Shown here: positions 34,279 to 42,885 of the stretch, piece after piece | Layout of the letters: every line of letters starts with the position of its first letter | Numbering within the stretch: the stretch's first letter is position 1 | Source: Pseudoglutamicibacter albus | GTDB lineage: Bacteria; Actinomycetota; Actinomycetes; Actinomycetales; Micrococcaceae | Assembly (NCBI RefSeq): GCF_031458175.1 | Contig: NZ_JAVDXX010000001.1 | Location: 682,001-746,000, forward strand | Length of the DNA: 64,000 nt | Reading direction: 5' to 3' | The notes under the pieces: model-generated | The model's database searches: none | The model's input: the letters and a program-made list of their open reading frames with translations, nothing else | Told to the model about the DNA's origin: nothing | Made by a program: the position numbers and the translations under genes

Positions 34279-35781
34279 ATGGATCCGTTCTTACTCGTTG
34301 TCATTGTCATCGCTTTGGCGTTGTTCTTTGACTTCACGAACGGCTTTCACGACACCGCTAACGCGATGGCCACCCCGGTTGCGACGGGGGCGATCAAGCC
34401 GAAAGCTGCTGTGACGTTGGCCGCCATCTTGAACCTTGTTGGCGCATTCCTGTCCACCGAGGTCGCGATGACGGTTTCTAAGGGGATCATCAACGAATCT
34501 TCCTCGGACGGTGGGATCCTCATCACTCCATCGGTGATTTTGGCCGGCCTGATGGGCGCGATCGTCTGGAACCTCTTGACGTGGCTACTCGGCTTGCCGT
34601 CGTCTAGCTCTCACGCATTGTTCGGTGGTCTCATCGGTGCCGCCATCGTGGGTGCGGGCCTCTCAGCGGTGAATTACGGAACGCTTTTTGAGAAGGTCCT
34701 GATCCCTGCGGTCGCTGCCCCACTCATCGCAGGTGTTTCAGCGTTCTTCGCCACGCGCTTGGCGTACCGCATCACGCGTCGGAACAGTAAACACATCTCC
34801 CCGAATCGCGGCGGTTTCAAGATCGGTCAGATCTTCTCTTCCTCCCTTGTCGCGTTGGCTCACGGCACGAATGACGCTCAGAAGACGATGGGTATTATCA
34901 CTCTGGTTCTGGTGTCCGCCAACATGCAGGAAGCCGGCACAGGCCCTCACCTGTGGGTTATCGCTAGCTGTGCTTTCGCGATCGCGCTAGGCACCTATAC
35001 GGGCGGCTGGCGCATCATGCGCACGCTGGGAACGGGCCTGACTGAGGTCAAGCCGCCGCAGGGTTTCGCTGCCGAGGTTTCCACGGGTGCCGCGATCCTG
35101 GCGTCATCACACTTAGGTTTCGCGTTATCGACCACGCAGGTCGCGTCCGGTTCCGTGGTGGGTTCCGGTTTGGGCCGTAAAGGGGCCGGCGTCCGCTGGC
35201 GTACCGCTGGCAAGATCGCGACCGGTTGGCTTTTCACACTGCCTGCCGCTGCCATCATCGGTGGTCTGGCTGCGGCGTTGACTCACCTGGGTTCGGTAGG
35301 TGTGTGGATCGTTCTGATCACGGGCCTGGCCGCAATGCTCACGATTTTCTTGATTTCTCTACGTAACTCGGTCACTCACGAGAACGCTATGCGTGGCGTC
35401 GAGGTTTCCTCCGCCGCGGTTCACATTCCAACCAAGAAGGAACGCCGTAGCGCTGCCCGTGCATTGCGCCGTGAGGCTCGCGAGGCGCACGAGCACGCTA
35501 AGGCCGCCGCCGCGAAGGCTAAGTCTGAGGCGCGGAAGGCTCGCCGTGCAGCTCGTGCCGCAACGCATGCCCACCGGGTTGCACGGAAGGCGGCGGCAGC
35601 CGAGTTGCGTGAGGTGCGTCGTGCGCAAGACCGTGAGGAATCAGCGCGGCTTAGCTTCATCGCGGCAGTCGATAGCCAAGCCGCAGCGGAAGAGTCCGAT
35701 GTGGCGGCCCGTGAAGCCGAACGCGCCGCTAAGGAAGCCAGTAAGGGCCACGATGTTGCTGAAGCGAAGCAAGGTAAGTAG
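34279..35781 (+). CDS. pit: Low-affinity inorganic phosphate transporter (PiT family)
   Basis: A metal-phosphate symporter in the membrane. The 500-residue protein carries the duplicated PiT signatures: DFTNGFHDTANAMATPVATG near the N terminus and SLVALAHGTNDAQKTMGII in the second half, with about ten hydrophobic helices. Residues about 385-500 form a basic Ala/Arg/Lys/Glu-rich tail (REAREAHEHAKAAAAKAKSE) that should be a long cytoplasmic coiled coil, unusual for the family. The gene starts at ATG 34279 after GAGGAAGG. A small membrane protein gene follows after 12 bases. Confidence 0.94.
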   Translation: MDPFLLVVIVIALALFFDFTNGFHDTANAMATPVATGAIKPKAAVTLAAILNLVGAFLSTEVAMTVSKGIINESSSDGGILITPSVILAGLMGAIVWNLLTWLLGLPSSSSHALFGGLIGAAIVGAGLSAVNYGTLFEKVLIPAVAAPLIAGVSAFFATRLAYRITRRNSKHISPNRGGFKIGQIFSSSLVALAHGTNDAQKTMGIITLVLVSANMQEAGTGPHLWVIASCAFAIALGTYTGGWRIMRTLGTGLTEVKPPQGFAAEVSTGAAILASSHLGFALSTTQVASGSVVGSGLGRKGAGVRWRTAGKIATGWLFTLPAAAIIGGLAAALTHLGSVGVWIVLITGLAAMLTIFLISLRNSVTHENAMRGVEVSSAAVHIPTKKERRSAARALRREAREAHEHAKAAAAKAKSEARKARRAARAATHAHRVARKAAAAELREVRRAQDREESARLSFIAAVDSQAAAEESDVAAREAERAAKEASKGHDVAEAKQGK

Positions 35782-35793
35782 CGGAGAAGATCA

Positions 35794-36042
35794 ATGACTG
35801 TTGAATTTATGCCGTTTCTGATGGTGTTCGTCGCGACTGTGTTCTCAACGCTGTTCGTGGTGCTGATGTTCTCGACCGGGGTGCGGTTGCAGTCCCTGCA
35901 TGACGCGGCAACGGAGGAAGGCCTCAGCAAAGCGAAACGTCTCAAGGCCGGCTATTTCGCGTGCTACGCGGTATCCGGGCTGATCGTTCTGCTCGGTATC
36001 GCGTTGATCGTCCCGCCGATCCATAAGGCGCTGGGGTTCTGA
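35794..36042 (+). CDS. Small two-helix membrane protein
   Basis: An 82-residue hypothetical protein with two hydrophobic segments (FLMVFVATVFSTLFVVLMF and AVSGLIVLLGIALIVPPI) joined by a charged loop. AGAAGATC precedes the ATG. It is 12 bases after pit and surely in the same transcript, so it may assist phosphate transport. I do not recognise a named family. Confidence 0.7.
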   Translation: MTVEFMPFLMVFVATVFSTLFVVLMFSTGVRLQSLHDAATEEGLSKAKRLKAGYFACYAVSGLIVLLGIALIVPPIHKALGF

Positions 36043-36091
36043 AACGTTAGGCTTCTGAAGCGCTGGGTTTCTGAAACGTTAGGCTTCTAGC
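36028..36091. repeat. 32-bp tandem duplication (two nested 16-bp units) across a stop codon
   Basis: GCGCTGGGGTTCTGAAACGT... at 36028-36059 repeats at 36060-36091 with one mismatch in the first 29 bases. Within it CTGAAACGTTAGGCTT and CTGAAGCGCTGGGTTT alternate, so the basic period is 16. The first unit contains the TGA stop of the small membrane protein gene (36040-36042). Confidence 0.85.
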
Positions 36092-36100
36092 CGCGCGCAA

Positions 36101-36144
36101 GCGTTGAGGGCGGGTCACCGTGCAAGGTGGCCCGCCCTCAACGC
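36101..36144. terminator. Long hairpin between the pit operon and the thioesterase gene
   Basis: A 19-bp stem (GCGTTGAGGGCGGGTCACC at 36101-36119 with 36126-36144, one G-U pair) has loop GTGCAA. It lies between convergent genes. There is no T-run on either side. Confidence 0.8.
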
Positions 36145-36230
36145 GTCTACACCCGACATGTCCACAACGAGCGCAGCTACGCATCTACACAGCCACGTAG
36201 CGTGCCGGCGTGTGGTTTGAGTGCCACCGT

Positions 36231-36758
36231 TTAGCGCAGGTCGATGAGCTGGTTGGTGATGCGTGCGGTCGCGACAAGTTTGTTGTTCTCGTCATAGATT
36301 TTGATGTCGTGGCTCGTGGTGGTTCGGCCGAGGTGGGCTGGTGTGCACACTCCGCGCACCCGCCCGGAAACACCGCCGCGGTGGTGGGTGATGTTGAGGT
36401 CCACGCCTACGGGGGATTTCCCCTGGAGCCCTGAGTCGACGATGTGCAAGGCTGCGGCGAAGGAGCCAAGGGTTTCAGCGAGTGCCGCGCTGGCTCCGCC
36501 GTGGAGGATTCCGGCTACCTGGGTGTTGCTTTCAACCGGCATGGTTGCGGTGAGTTCTTCGACCGTGAAGGTGTCGAAGATGATCCCGAGCTTGGTGACC
36601 AGTGCTCCGGGGCCATGGTGGCGTAGGTATTCCCACGCCGCGTGCGGGATGTTCGCTTCAGTGAGTTCGGTAGCGAACGGATGGTTCTCGTGGGCAGCTT
36701 GGGTGGTGTTGTTGGTGCCGCCCGTTTCGGGTTTTGAGCTTTTGTCAGTCATGGGCAT
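36231..36758 (-). CDS. PaaI-type hotdog thioesterase
   Basis: A hotdog-fold acyl-CoA thioesterase of about 175 residues. The PaaI/YdiI-type signature QVAGILHGGASAALAETLGSFAA is clear, followed by VGVDLNITHHRGGVSGRVRGVCTP. The first 40 residues are a hydrophilic leader. I place the start at ATG 36758 (MPMTDKSS) or 36752. The frame stays open to 36923, but that part is antisense to polA. Only 13 bases separate its start from the divergent polA start. The substrate is unknown. Confidence 0.88.
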   Translation of the reverse strand: MPMTDKSSKPETGGTNNTTQAAHENHPFATELTEANIPHAAWEYLRHHGPGALVTKLGIIFDTFTVEELTATMPVESNTQVAGILHGGASAALAETLGSFAAALHIVDSGLQGKSPVGVDLNITHHRGGVSGRVRGVCTPAHLGRTTTSHDIKIYDENNKLVATARITNQLIDLR

Positions 36759-36771
36759 TAGGCTTTCATGT

Positions 36772-39537
36772 GTGAGTGCCAACGCCAAGTCTTCTTCGTC
36801 TAAATCTTCGTCTTCGTCCGAATCCAAGCCGCGTTTGCTCGTTATCGATGGGCATTCGATGGCGTTCCGCGCGTTTTTCGCTTTACCTGCAGAGAACTTC
36901 TCGACTGCTACGGGCCAATACACGAACGCGGTTCACGGTTTCGTTTCGATGCTGCTGAAAATGATTGAGCAGCGGGAACCGACCCATGTTGCGGTCGCTT
37001 TTGACCTTTCTGGGCCTACTATCCGTTCGCAACAGTATGAGGAATATAAGGGCGGCCGCGCCGAGACTCCGCCGGAGTTCGCGGGCCAGATCGAGTTGAT
37101 CGATCAGGTCATGGCCGCTATGAACATCCCTACGTTGACGTATGAGGGCTATGAGGCTGATGACATTCTGGCGACGTTGTCGACCCGCGGCGCTGCGGAT
37201 GGTTTCGATGTCCTGGTTGTCTCTGGTGATAGGGACACGTTCCAGTTGATCAACGATGACGTGCTGGTTTTGTATCCGATGCGCGGCATTTCGGATATCC
37301 CGCCGATGGACGCTGCCGCGGTGCAGGACCGTTACGGGGTTCTTCCGCAGAACTACCCGGATATGGCTGCGCTGGTGGGGGAGAAGGCCGATAATCTTCC
37401 GGGTGTTCCGAGGGTGGGCAATAAGACTGCGGCTAAGTGGATCAATCAGTATGGCTCGGTTGAGAAGATCCTTGAGCATGCTGATGAGATCAAGGGCAAG
37501 GTTGGACAGAGCCTGCGTGACCACGTGGATGATGTACGCCGTAACCGTGAGCTGAACGCATTGGTTCGGGATTTGGATGTGGATCTCACGTGGGATGACA
37601 TGCGTGTGCGTGAACCGGAGTGGGATCGCATTGAGGACTTGTTTGATTCGCTTGAGTTCAATACGTTGCGCCGCCGTTTGAACGACGTGATGGGTGGTTT
37701 GAGCGAGGAAGAGTCCCCGGCTGTTGAGTTGCCGACTGTTGTTTCATTCGCTGACGCTGAGAAGATTCGTTCGTGGTTTGAATCTGTTGCTGGCGCGGGC
37801 GCTGATGGTGCGCCTGTTGCCGCGGTGCGCGTTGAGCTGTCGGCTGAGCACGCGGTGGGTGAGGCATCGGATGTTCTGAGCCTTTCGGTTGCGGTGCTTC
37901 CTGAAGAGTCGGCGCAGGCTGAGGTGTTGCAAGTTGATCTTGCCCAGTTGGATGAGCAGGCCACCGATGCGGTGGCGGCCTGGCTTGCGGATGCTGAGCG
38001 GCCGAAGGTTGTGTATGACCTCAAGCCGATGCTGAAGGCACTGTGGGCGCGTGGCTTGCAGTTGTCGGGTGTGATCGATGATGTAGCGCTCTCGGCGTAT
38101 CTGGTTCAGCCGGACCGCCGTGGTTATGCGCTTGAGGATCTCTCCCAGCAGCACCTGAAGCGCACGCTGGGTGAAGCCGCGGCACAGAACGCCGGCCAGC
38201 TTGACTTAGGCCTGGATGAGGACGGAGCGGCCGTGGATGGCCGCGAGGCGGAGCGTGCAGATGTCACGTTGCGTCTGCATTCGGTGTTGCAGCCCATGCT
38301 TGTTGATCGTGAAGCTCAAGACCTGTTGACGCAGGTCGAGGTTCCTTTGGCGAGCGTTCTGGCGCGCATGGAGGCCACGGGTGTGGCTGTGGATCTGGGC
38401 TCGCTCGATGATTTGATCGATAGCTTCACCCAGAACATGAACCGCGCCCAACAACAGGCTTTCGACGCGATTGGGCACGAGGTGAATCTCAGTAGCCCTA
38501 AGCAGTTGCAGACGGTTCTGTTTGAGGAACTTGAGCTTCCTAAGACCAAGAAGATCAAGACTGGTTACACGACGGATGCGGCCTCGTTGCAGGATTTGTT
38601 GGTCAAGACGGGGCATCCGTTCCTTGAAGCGCTGATGGCTCACCGGGACGTGGCTAAGCTACGCCAGACTGTTGAAGGCTTGAAGAAGACGGTTGCCGCT
38701 GATGGGCGGATCCATACGACGTTCTCTCAGACAGCTGCGGCTACCGGCCGGCTGTCTTCCTTGAACCCGAACCTGCAGAATATTCCGGTGCGTACCGAAG
38801 AGGGCCGCCGTATTCGCGACATCTTCACGTGCGGTGACAGCGCGGAGCTGCTCACGGCGGATTATTCGCAGATTGAGATGCGCATCATGGCGCATTTATC
38901 TGGGGATGAGGCGTTGATCCAGGCGTTCAAGGATGGCGAGGATCTGCACCGTTTTGTTGGCTCACATGTTTTCGATGTAGCGCCCGAGGACGTTTCCCCT
39001 GAAATGCGTTCGAAGGTCAAGGCGATGAGCTACGGCTTGGCGTACGGGTTGAGCCAGTTCGGTCTATCCCAGCAGTTGGGTATTTCGGTTGATGAGGCCC
39101 GCACGCTGCGGAACGACTATTTCAAGCGTTTCGGTGCGGTACGTGATTATCTCGATGAGGTTGTCGCTCAAGCGCGTGTGGACGGCTACACCTCGACCCT
39201 GTTGGGGCGGCGCCGCTACCTGCCTGAGTTGCATAGCGATAACCGTCAGTTGCGGGAGATGGCTAAACGGGCCGCGTTGAACGCGCCGATCCAGGGCACA
39301 GCGGCGGATATCATCAAGCTTGCGATGCTTCGCATCCCTGCCGCGTTCAAGGACGCGGGCCTGGAATCGAAGATGCTGTTGCAGGTCCATGACGAACTGA
39401 TTTTTGAGGTCGTGGACGGTGAGCAGGAGAAGGTGCGTTCGCTCGTAGTCGAGATCATGTCCAGCGCGATGGAATTGTCTGTTCCTTTGGATGTGAACAT
39501 CGGTAGCGGGCGCACATGGCACGCCGCAGCACACTAG
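36772..39537 (+). CDS. polA: DNA polymerase I
   Basis: Repair and Okazaki-fragment polymerase of about 921 residues. The 5'-3' exonuclease domain runs LLVIDGHSMAFRAFFALP, AFDLSGPTIRSQQYEEYKGGR, YEGYEADDILATLS, VVSGDRDTFQLI and LVGEKADNLPGVPRVGNKTA. The middle 3'-5' region is degenerate, as in other actinobacteria. Polymerase motifs are TFSQTAAATGRLSSLNPNLQNIPVR, TADYSQIEMRIMAHLSGD, KAMSYGLAYGLSQFGLS, APIQGTAADIIKLAM and LQVHDELIFEV. I choose GTG 36772 (VSANAKSSSS); the longer open frame back to 36301 is antisense to the thioesterase gene. A Ser-rich leader precedes the exonuclease. Confidence 0.97.
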   Translation: MSANAKSSSSKSSSSSESKPRLLVIDGHSMAFRAFFALPAENFSTATGQYTNAVHGFVSMLLKMIEQREPTHVAVAFDLSGPTIRSQQYEEYKGGRAETPPEFAGQIELIDQVMAAMNIPTLTYEGYEADDILATLSTRGAADGFDVLVVSGDRDTFQLINDDVLVLYPMRGISDIPPMDAAAVQDRYGVLPQNYPDMAALVGEKADNLPGVPRVGNKTAAKWINQYGSVEKILEHADEIKGKVGQSLRDHVDDVRRNRELNALVRDLDVDLTWDDMRVREPEWDRIEDLFDSLEFNTLRRRLNDVMGGLSEEESPAVELPTVVSFADAEKIRSWFESVAGAGADGAPVAAVRVELSAEHAVGEASDVLSLSVAVLPEESAQAEVLQVDLAQLDEQATDAVAAWLADAERPKVVYDLKPMLKALWARGLQLSGVIDDVALSAYLVQPDRRGYALEDLSQQHLKRTLGEAAAQNAGQLDLGLDEDGAAVDGREAERADVTLRLHSVLQPMLVDREAQDLLTQVEVPLASVLARMEATGVAVDLGSLDDLIDSFTQNMNRAQQQAFDAIGHEVNLSSPKQLQTVLFEELELPKTKKIKTGYTTDAASLQDLLVKTGHPFLEALMAHRDVAKLRQTVEGLKKTVAADGRIHTTFSQTAAATGRLSSLNPNLQNIPVRTEEGRRIRDIFTCGDSAELLTADYSQIEMRIMAHLSGDEALIQAFKDGEDLHRFVGSHVFDVAPEDVSPEMRSKVKAMSYGLAYGLSQFGLSQQLGISVDEARTLRNDYFKRFGAVRDYLDEVVAQARVDGYTSTLLGRRRYLPELHSDNRQLREMAKRAALNAPIQGTAADIIKLAMLRIPAAFKDAGLESKMLLQVHDELIFEVVDGEQEKVRSLVVEIMSSAMELSVPLDVNIGSGRTWHAAAH

Positions 39538-39606
39538 CGGCCGCCTGGCAAAGATTGAGTCTTTCACGGAAGATAGTGATCCACAGATGTTGGTCTGGAG
39601 TTGGAA

Positions 39607-40953
39607 ATGAGTAGTGGAGCGGTGAATCAAGAGCGGTTCAGGGTTGTTCGGCATCGCCCGGACGGACCCCTGGGTAGCCCGGATCCGGTGACTGAGGCGT
39701 TCATTGAGGCGATGGCCTTAGGGTTCTTGGACGGGCGCCGCACGCAAGAGGAAATGCAGGGCAAGGTTGATCGTTTCCGTCAGGACCGTTCGCTGTTGAC
39801 GATGGTCCATGATGACAATCAGCCCTCGATCGCACTGGATGCGGATATTCCTATTGCGACGTTCGGGGAGTTCCCTGGCCAGCTGTGTGTGCGTGAAGGT
39901 GTCCTCGTTGATACGCACATGGTTACCGAGGTGACGGTGCGGACCTCGCACCGGCGTCGTGGTTTGTTGACCAAGATGATGCATGCCTCTTTCGACCGGG
40001 CTAAAGAAGCCGGGCGTCCGTTGGCGGCACTCACGGCGACCGAGGGCGTGATTTATGGCCGCTTCGGTTTTGGCGTTGCAGCGCATACTGGCACGTGCCG
40101 GGTCAAGGTCCTGCATGGTTTGCGTTTGCGGGCTTCTGCGATCAAGGCGATCGAGGATTCGGGTGTGCGCGTTGTGGTGCCGTCCTGGGAGGCGATGCCT
40201 GCGATCCATCGTGAGTCTTCTGAGGCCTATGTCAAGCGGACGCCTGGACAGGTTGCTCCGGTGTCTTCGCAACGGCGTCGCGCAGCTGGCATCAGTAACT
40301 ATTTGGCGGAGCCAGGGGAGAGCCACGATTTGCGTCCGCTGGTTGCGCTCGGCCCGGACGGTAAGGTGCGTGGGCATGCGATCGCGGAGTTCTCCGGCTG
40401 GGATTCTCGCCCGTTCACGTTGAAGGTTCATGAGCTGATGGCCGCGGATCCTGTAGCGGAGCTCGCTTTGTGGCAAGCGATAGGTGCCACGGATCTGGTT
40501 GAAGAGCTTTCGGCCGATTCGGTGGTTGCTGATCACGCGCTGCGTGTCGCGTTGATCAATGGCCGCGATGTGGTTGACGGTGTTACGCGCGATGCCCTGT
40601 GGCTGCGGGTTCTCGATGTTCCAGAGGCGATGCGGGCCCGCGGACTCAGCAGTGAGGGCTCCGTGGTCCTGGACGTCTCTGACCCTCTGGGGTATGCCCA
40701 GGGGCAGTTCCTGATCGAGGCAGACGAACACGGAACGAGGGTTACCGAAGCCCCGGAAGCTACTGATGGTTCCGGCGCGGATGTGCCGCGCTTGAGCCTG
40801 GATGCGGAAGCGTTGGCTGCTCTATACCTTGGTACGTGCCGTGTAGCTGATCTGGTGGCGAGCGGGCGTGCCCAGGCTGATGAGGCCGACCTTGAAGCGC
40901 TTCACTTGTTGTTTCACTCGAAGGTGCCTCCTATTAACACAACCCACTTCTGA
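39607..40953 (+). CDS. Eis-like GNAT N-acetyltransferase
   Basis: A 448-residue protein with the tripartite Eis architecture: an N-terminal GNAT domain with the acetyl-CoA loop VTEVTVRTSHRRRGLLTKMM, a second degenerate GNAT domain, and an SCP2-like C-terminal domain. The chain ends in Phe. In mycobacterial Eis the C-terminal carboxylate acts in catalysis, so this fits. Eis enzymes multi-acetylate aminoglycosides and other amines; the natural substrate here is unknown. ATG 39607 is used, with GGAG upstream. Confidence 0.88.
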   Translation: MSSGAVNQERFRVVRHRPDGPLGSPDPVTEAFIEAMALGFLDGRRTQEEMQGKVDRFRQDRSLLTMVHDDNQPSIALDADIPIATFGEFPGQLCVREGVLVDTHMVTEVTVRTSHRRRGLLTKMMHASFDRAKEAGRPLAALTATEGVIYGRFGFGVAAHTGTCRVKVLHGLRLRASAIKAIEDSGVRVVVPSWEAMPAIHRESSEAYVKRTPGQVAPVSSQRRRAAGISNYLAEPGESHDLRPLVALGPDGKVRGHAIAEFSGWDSRPFTLKVHELMAADPVAELALWQAIGATDLVEELSADSVVADHALRVALINGRDVVDGVTRDALWLRVLDVPEAMRARGLSSEGSVVLDVSDPLGYAQGQFLIEADEHGTRVTEAPEATDGSGADVPRLSLDAEALAALYLGTCRVADLVASGRAQADEADLEALHLLFHSKVPPINTTHF

Positions 40954-40967
40954 TGTTCCGGTTGCCT

Positions 40968-41010
40968 GGTCATGATGGGCAGGGTCTTGATGATGGGGTC
41001 TTGACATTGG
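40968..41010. repeat. Three 14-bp degenerate tandem repeats downstream of the Eis-like gene
   Basis: GGTCATGATGGGCAG (40968-40982), GGTCTTGATGATGG (40983-40996) and GGTCTTGACATTGG (40997-41010) are contiguous, starting 15 bases after the stop codon. Confidence 0.6.
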
Positions 41011-41055
41011 GTAGAGTTCTGCCGCGTGGCAGCAGTAAAAGAAGCTCATACTTCA

Positions 41056-41084
41056 TTGACTGAATTATCCCCATAGCATAGACT
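41056..41084 (+). promoter_or_regulatory. Probable rpsA promoter
   Basis: TTGACT at 41056-41061 and TAGACT at 41079-41084 are spaced by 17 bp, a good housekeeping sigma-factor match. The start codon of rpsA lies 136 bases further on, leaving a long leader. Confidence 0.65.
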
Positions 41085-41220
41085 TGGTTGAGTTGTGCAC
41101 TTTGCGTGCCATCACGCGTGCGCAATTCCATATTGTTCACTACTTCAGAGCAGTACACTTTGAGCGAAACATTCGCGGCTGTTCTGACCGATTTACTATC
41201 CGTAACGGAGCCCCTACTAC

Positions 41221-42699
41221 ATGACCACTACGAACCCGGATCAGACCGGACTCCCGCAGGTCGCAGTCAACGACATCGGTTCGGAAGAGGAATTCCTCGC
41301 CGCTATCGACGCAACCATCAAGTACTTCAACGATGGCGATCTCGTTGAAGGTGAAGTCGTCAAGGTTGATCATGACGAAGTTCTGCTGGATATCGGCTAC
41401 AAGACCGAGGGTGTTATCCCGTCCCGCGAGCTGTCTATCAAGCACGATGTAGACCCTAGCGATGTCGTCGAGGTTGGCGACACGGTTGAGGCACTTGTCC
41501 TGACGAAGGAGGACAAGGAAGGCCGTCTGATCCTTTCCAAGAAACGCGCACAGTACGAGCGTGCTTGGGGCGATATCGAGAAGGTCAAGGAAGAAGACGG
41601 CGTCGTTACCGGTACCGTCATCGAGGTTGTCAAGGGTGGTCTCATCCTCGACATCGGCCTGCGTGGCTTCCTGCCTGCTTCCTTGGTTGAGATGCGTCGC
41701 GTCCGCGACTTGGCTCCGTACATCGGCCAGCAGCTTGAAGCGAAGATCATCGAGCTCGACAAGCACCGCAACAACGTTGTTCTCTCCCGCCGCGCATGGC
41801 TCGAAGAGACCCAGTCCGCGGTCCGCACCGAGTTCCTCAACAAGCTAGAGAAGGGCCAGGTTCGCGAGGGCGTTGTCTCCTCCATCGTCAACTTCGGTGC
41901 ATTCGTTGACCTGGGCGGTGTTGACGGCCTGGTTCACGTTTCCGAGCTGTCCTGGAAGCACATCGACCACCCATCCGAGGTTGTCGAGGTTGGCCAGAAG
42001 GTTACCGTCGAGGTCCTCGAGGTAGACATGAGCCGCGAGCGTGTTTCCCTCTCGCTCAAGGCAACCCAGGAAGACCCATGGCAGACCTTCGCCCGCACCC
42101 ACGCACTGGGTCAGGTTGTACCTGGTAAGGTCACCAAGCTCGTTCCGTTCGGCGCGTTCGTTCGCGTTGAGGACGGCATCGAGGGTCTGGTTCACATCTC
42201 CGAGCTCGCTGAGCGTCACGTTGACCTCGCGGAGCAGGTTGTTCAGGTGGGCCAGGAGATCTTCGTCAAGGTTATCGACATCGACCTCGAGCGTCGCCGT
42301 ATCTCGCTGTCCCTCAAGCAGGCCAACGAGGGTGTTGACCCAGAGGGCACCGAGTTCGATCCTGCTCTGTACGGTATGGCCGCAGAGTACGACGAGGCCG
42401 GTAACTACAAGTACCCAGAGGGCTTCGACCCAGAGACCAACGAATGGCTCGAGGGCTACGAGACTCAGCGCGCAGAATGGGAGCAGCAGTACGCTGCAGC
42501 TCAGGCCCGCTGGGAGGCACACAAGAAGCAGGTCGCAGAGGCAATCGAGAAGGACGCAGAGGCCGGCGCACAGCAGGCATCCGCTCCAGCTCCAGCTTCC
42601 TACTCCTCCGAGGACCAGAGCGACACCGAAGACAGCGGCACGCTCGCATCCGATGAAGCCCTTGCTGCACTGCGTGAGAAGCTCACCGGCAACAAGTAA
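41221..42699 (+). CDS. rpsA: 30S ribosomal protein S1
   Basis: Ribosomal protein that helps bind mRNA. The 492-residue protein has four S1 RNA-binding repeats: GDLVEGEVVKVDHDEVLLDIGYKTEG, DGVVTGTVIEVVKGGLILDIGLRGFLP, GQVREGVVSSIVNFGAFVDLGGVDGLVH and GQVVPGKVTKLVPFGAFVRVEDGIEGLVH. The last two are the most canonical. The C-terminal tail after residue about 370 is acidic and Gln/Ala-rich. Four repeats is usual for actinobacteria. Codon use is strongly biased, as for a highly expressed gene. A terminator follows. Confidence 0.97.
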   Translation: MTTTNPDQTGLPQVAVNDIGSEEEFLAAIDATIKYFNDGDLVEGEVVKVDHDEVLLDIGYKTEGVIPSRELSIKHDVDPSDVVEVGDTVEALVLTKEDKEGRLILSKKRAQYERAWGDIEKVKEEDGVVTGTVIEVVKGGLILDIGLRGFLPASLVEMRRVRDLAPYIGQQLEAKIIELDKHRNNVVLSRRAWLEETQSAVRTEFLNKLEKGQVREGVVSSIVNFGAFVDLGGVDGLVHVSELSWKHIDHPSEVVEVGQKVTVEVLEVDMSRERVSLSLKATQEDPWQTFARTHALGQVVPGKVTKLVPFGAFVRVEDGIEGLVHISELAERHVDLAEQVVQVGQEIFVKVIDIDLERRRISLSLKQANEGVDPEGTEFDPALYGMAAEYDEAGNYKYPEGFDPETNEWLEGYETQRAEWEQQYAAAQARWEAHKKQVAEAIEKDAEAGAQQASAPAPASYSSEDQSDTEDSGTLASDEALAALREKLTGNK

Positions 42700-42754
42700 G
42701 CAAGTCATCCGCCCCGCGAGCGCGGCACAGACACGCTAGCGGGGTAGATGAACC

Positions 42755-42786
42755 AAGAGGGCGGTTCCGAAGGGAACCGCCCTCTT
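42755..42786 (+). terminator. Terminator after rpsA
   Basis: A perfect 14-bp stem AAGAGGGCGGTTCC/GGAACCGCCCTCTT (42755-42768 with 42773-42786) has a GAAG loop. On the minus strand a matching AA/TT end also gives some bidirectional capacity. Confidence 0.88.
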
Positions 42787-42830
42787 CGCGTACCTGAAGC
42801 CGTTTGCCGTACCTCGACCCTCTTACAGCA

Positions 42831-42870
42831 TCCAGTGGGTCATCACGGTATCCAGTGGGTTATTCAGCTA
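42831..42870. repeat. 20-bp tandem repeat just downstream of the eccC stop
   Basis: TCCAGTGGGTCATCACGGTA (42831-42850) is followed by TCCAGTGGGTTATTCAGCTA (42851-42870), with the first ten bases identical. It lies 16 bases beyond the eccC stop on the minus strand. Confidence 0.65.
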
Positions 42871-42885
42871 TTCGGCGGACAGGGG

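Noticed and set aside
36301-36771. N-terminal extension of polA by 157 residues
   Set aside because: It is antisense to the thioesterase gene, and the extension has no polymerase I similarity; the conserved exonuclease start follows GTG 36772.
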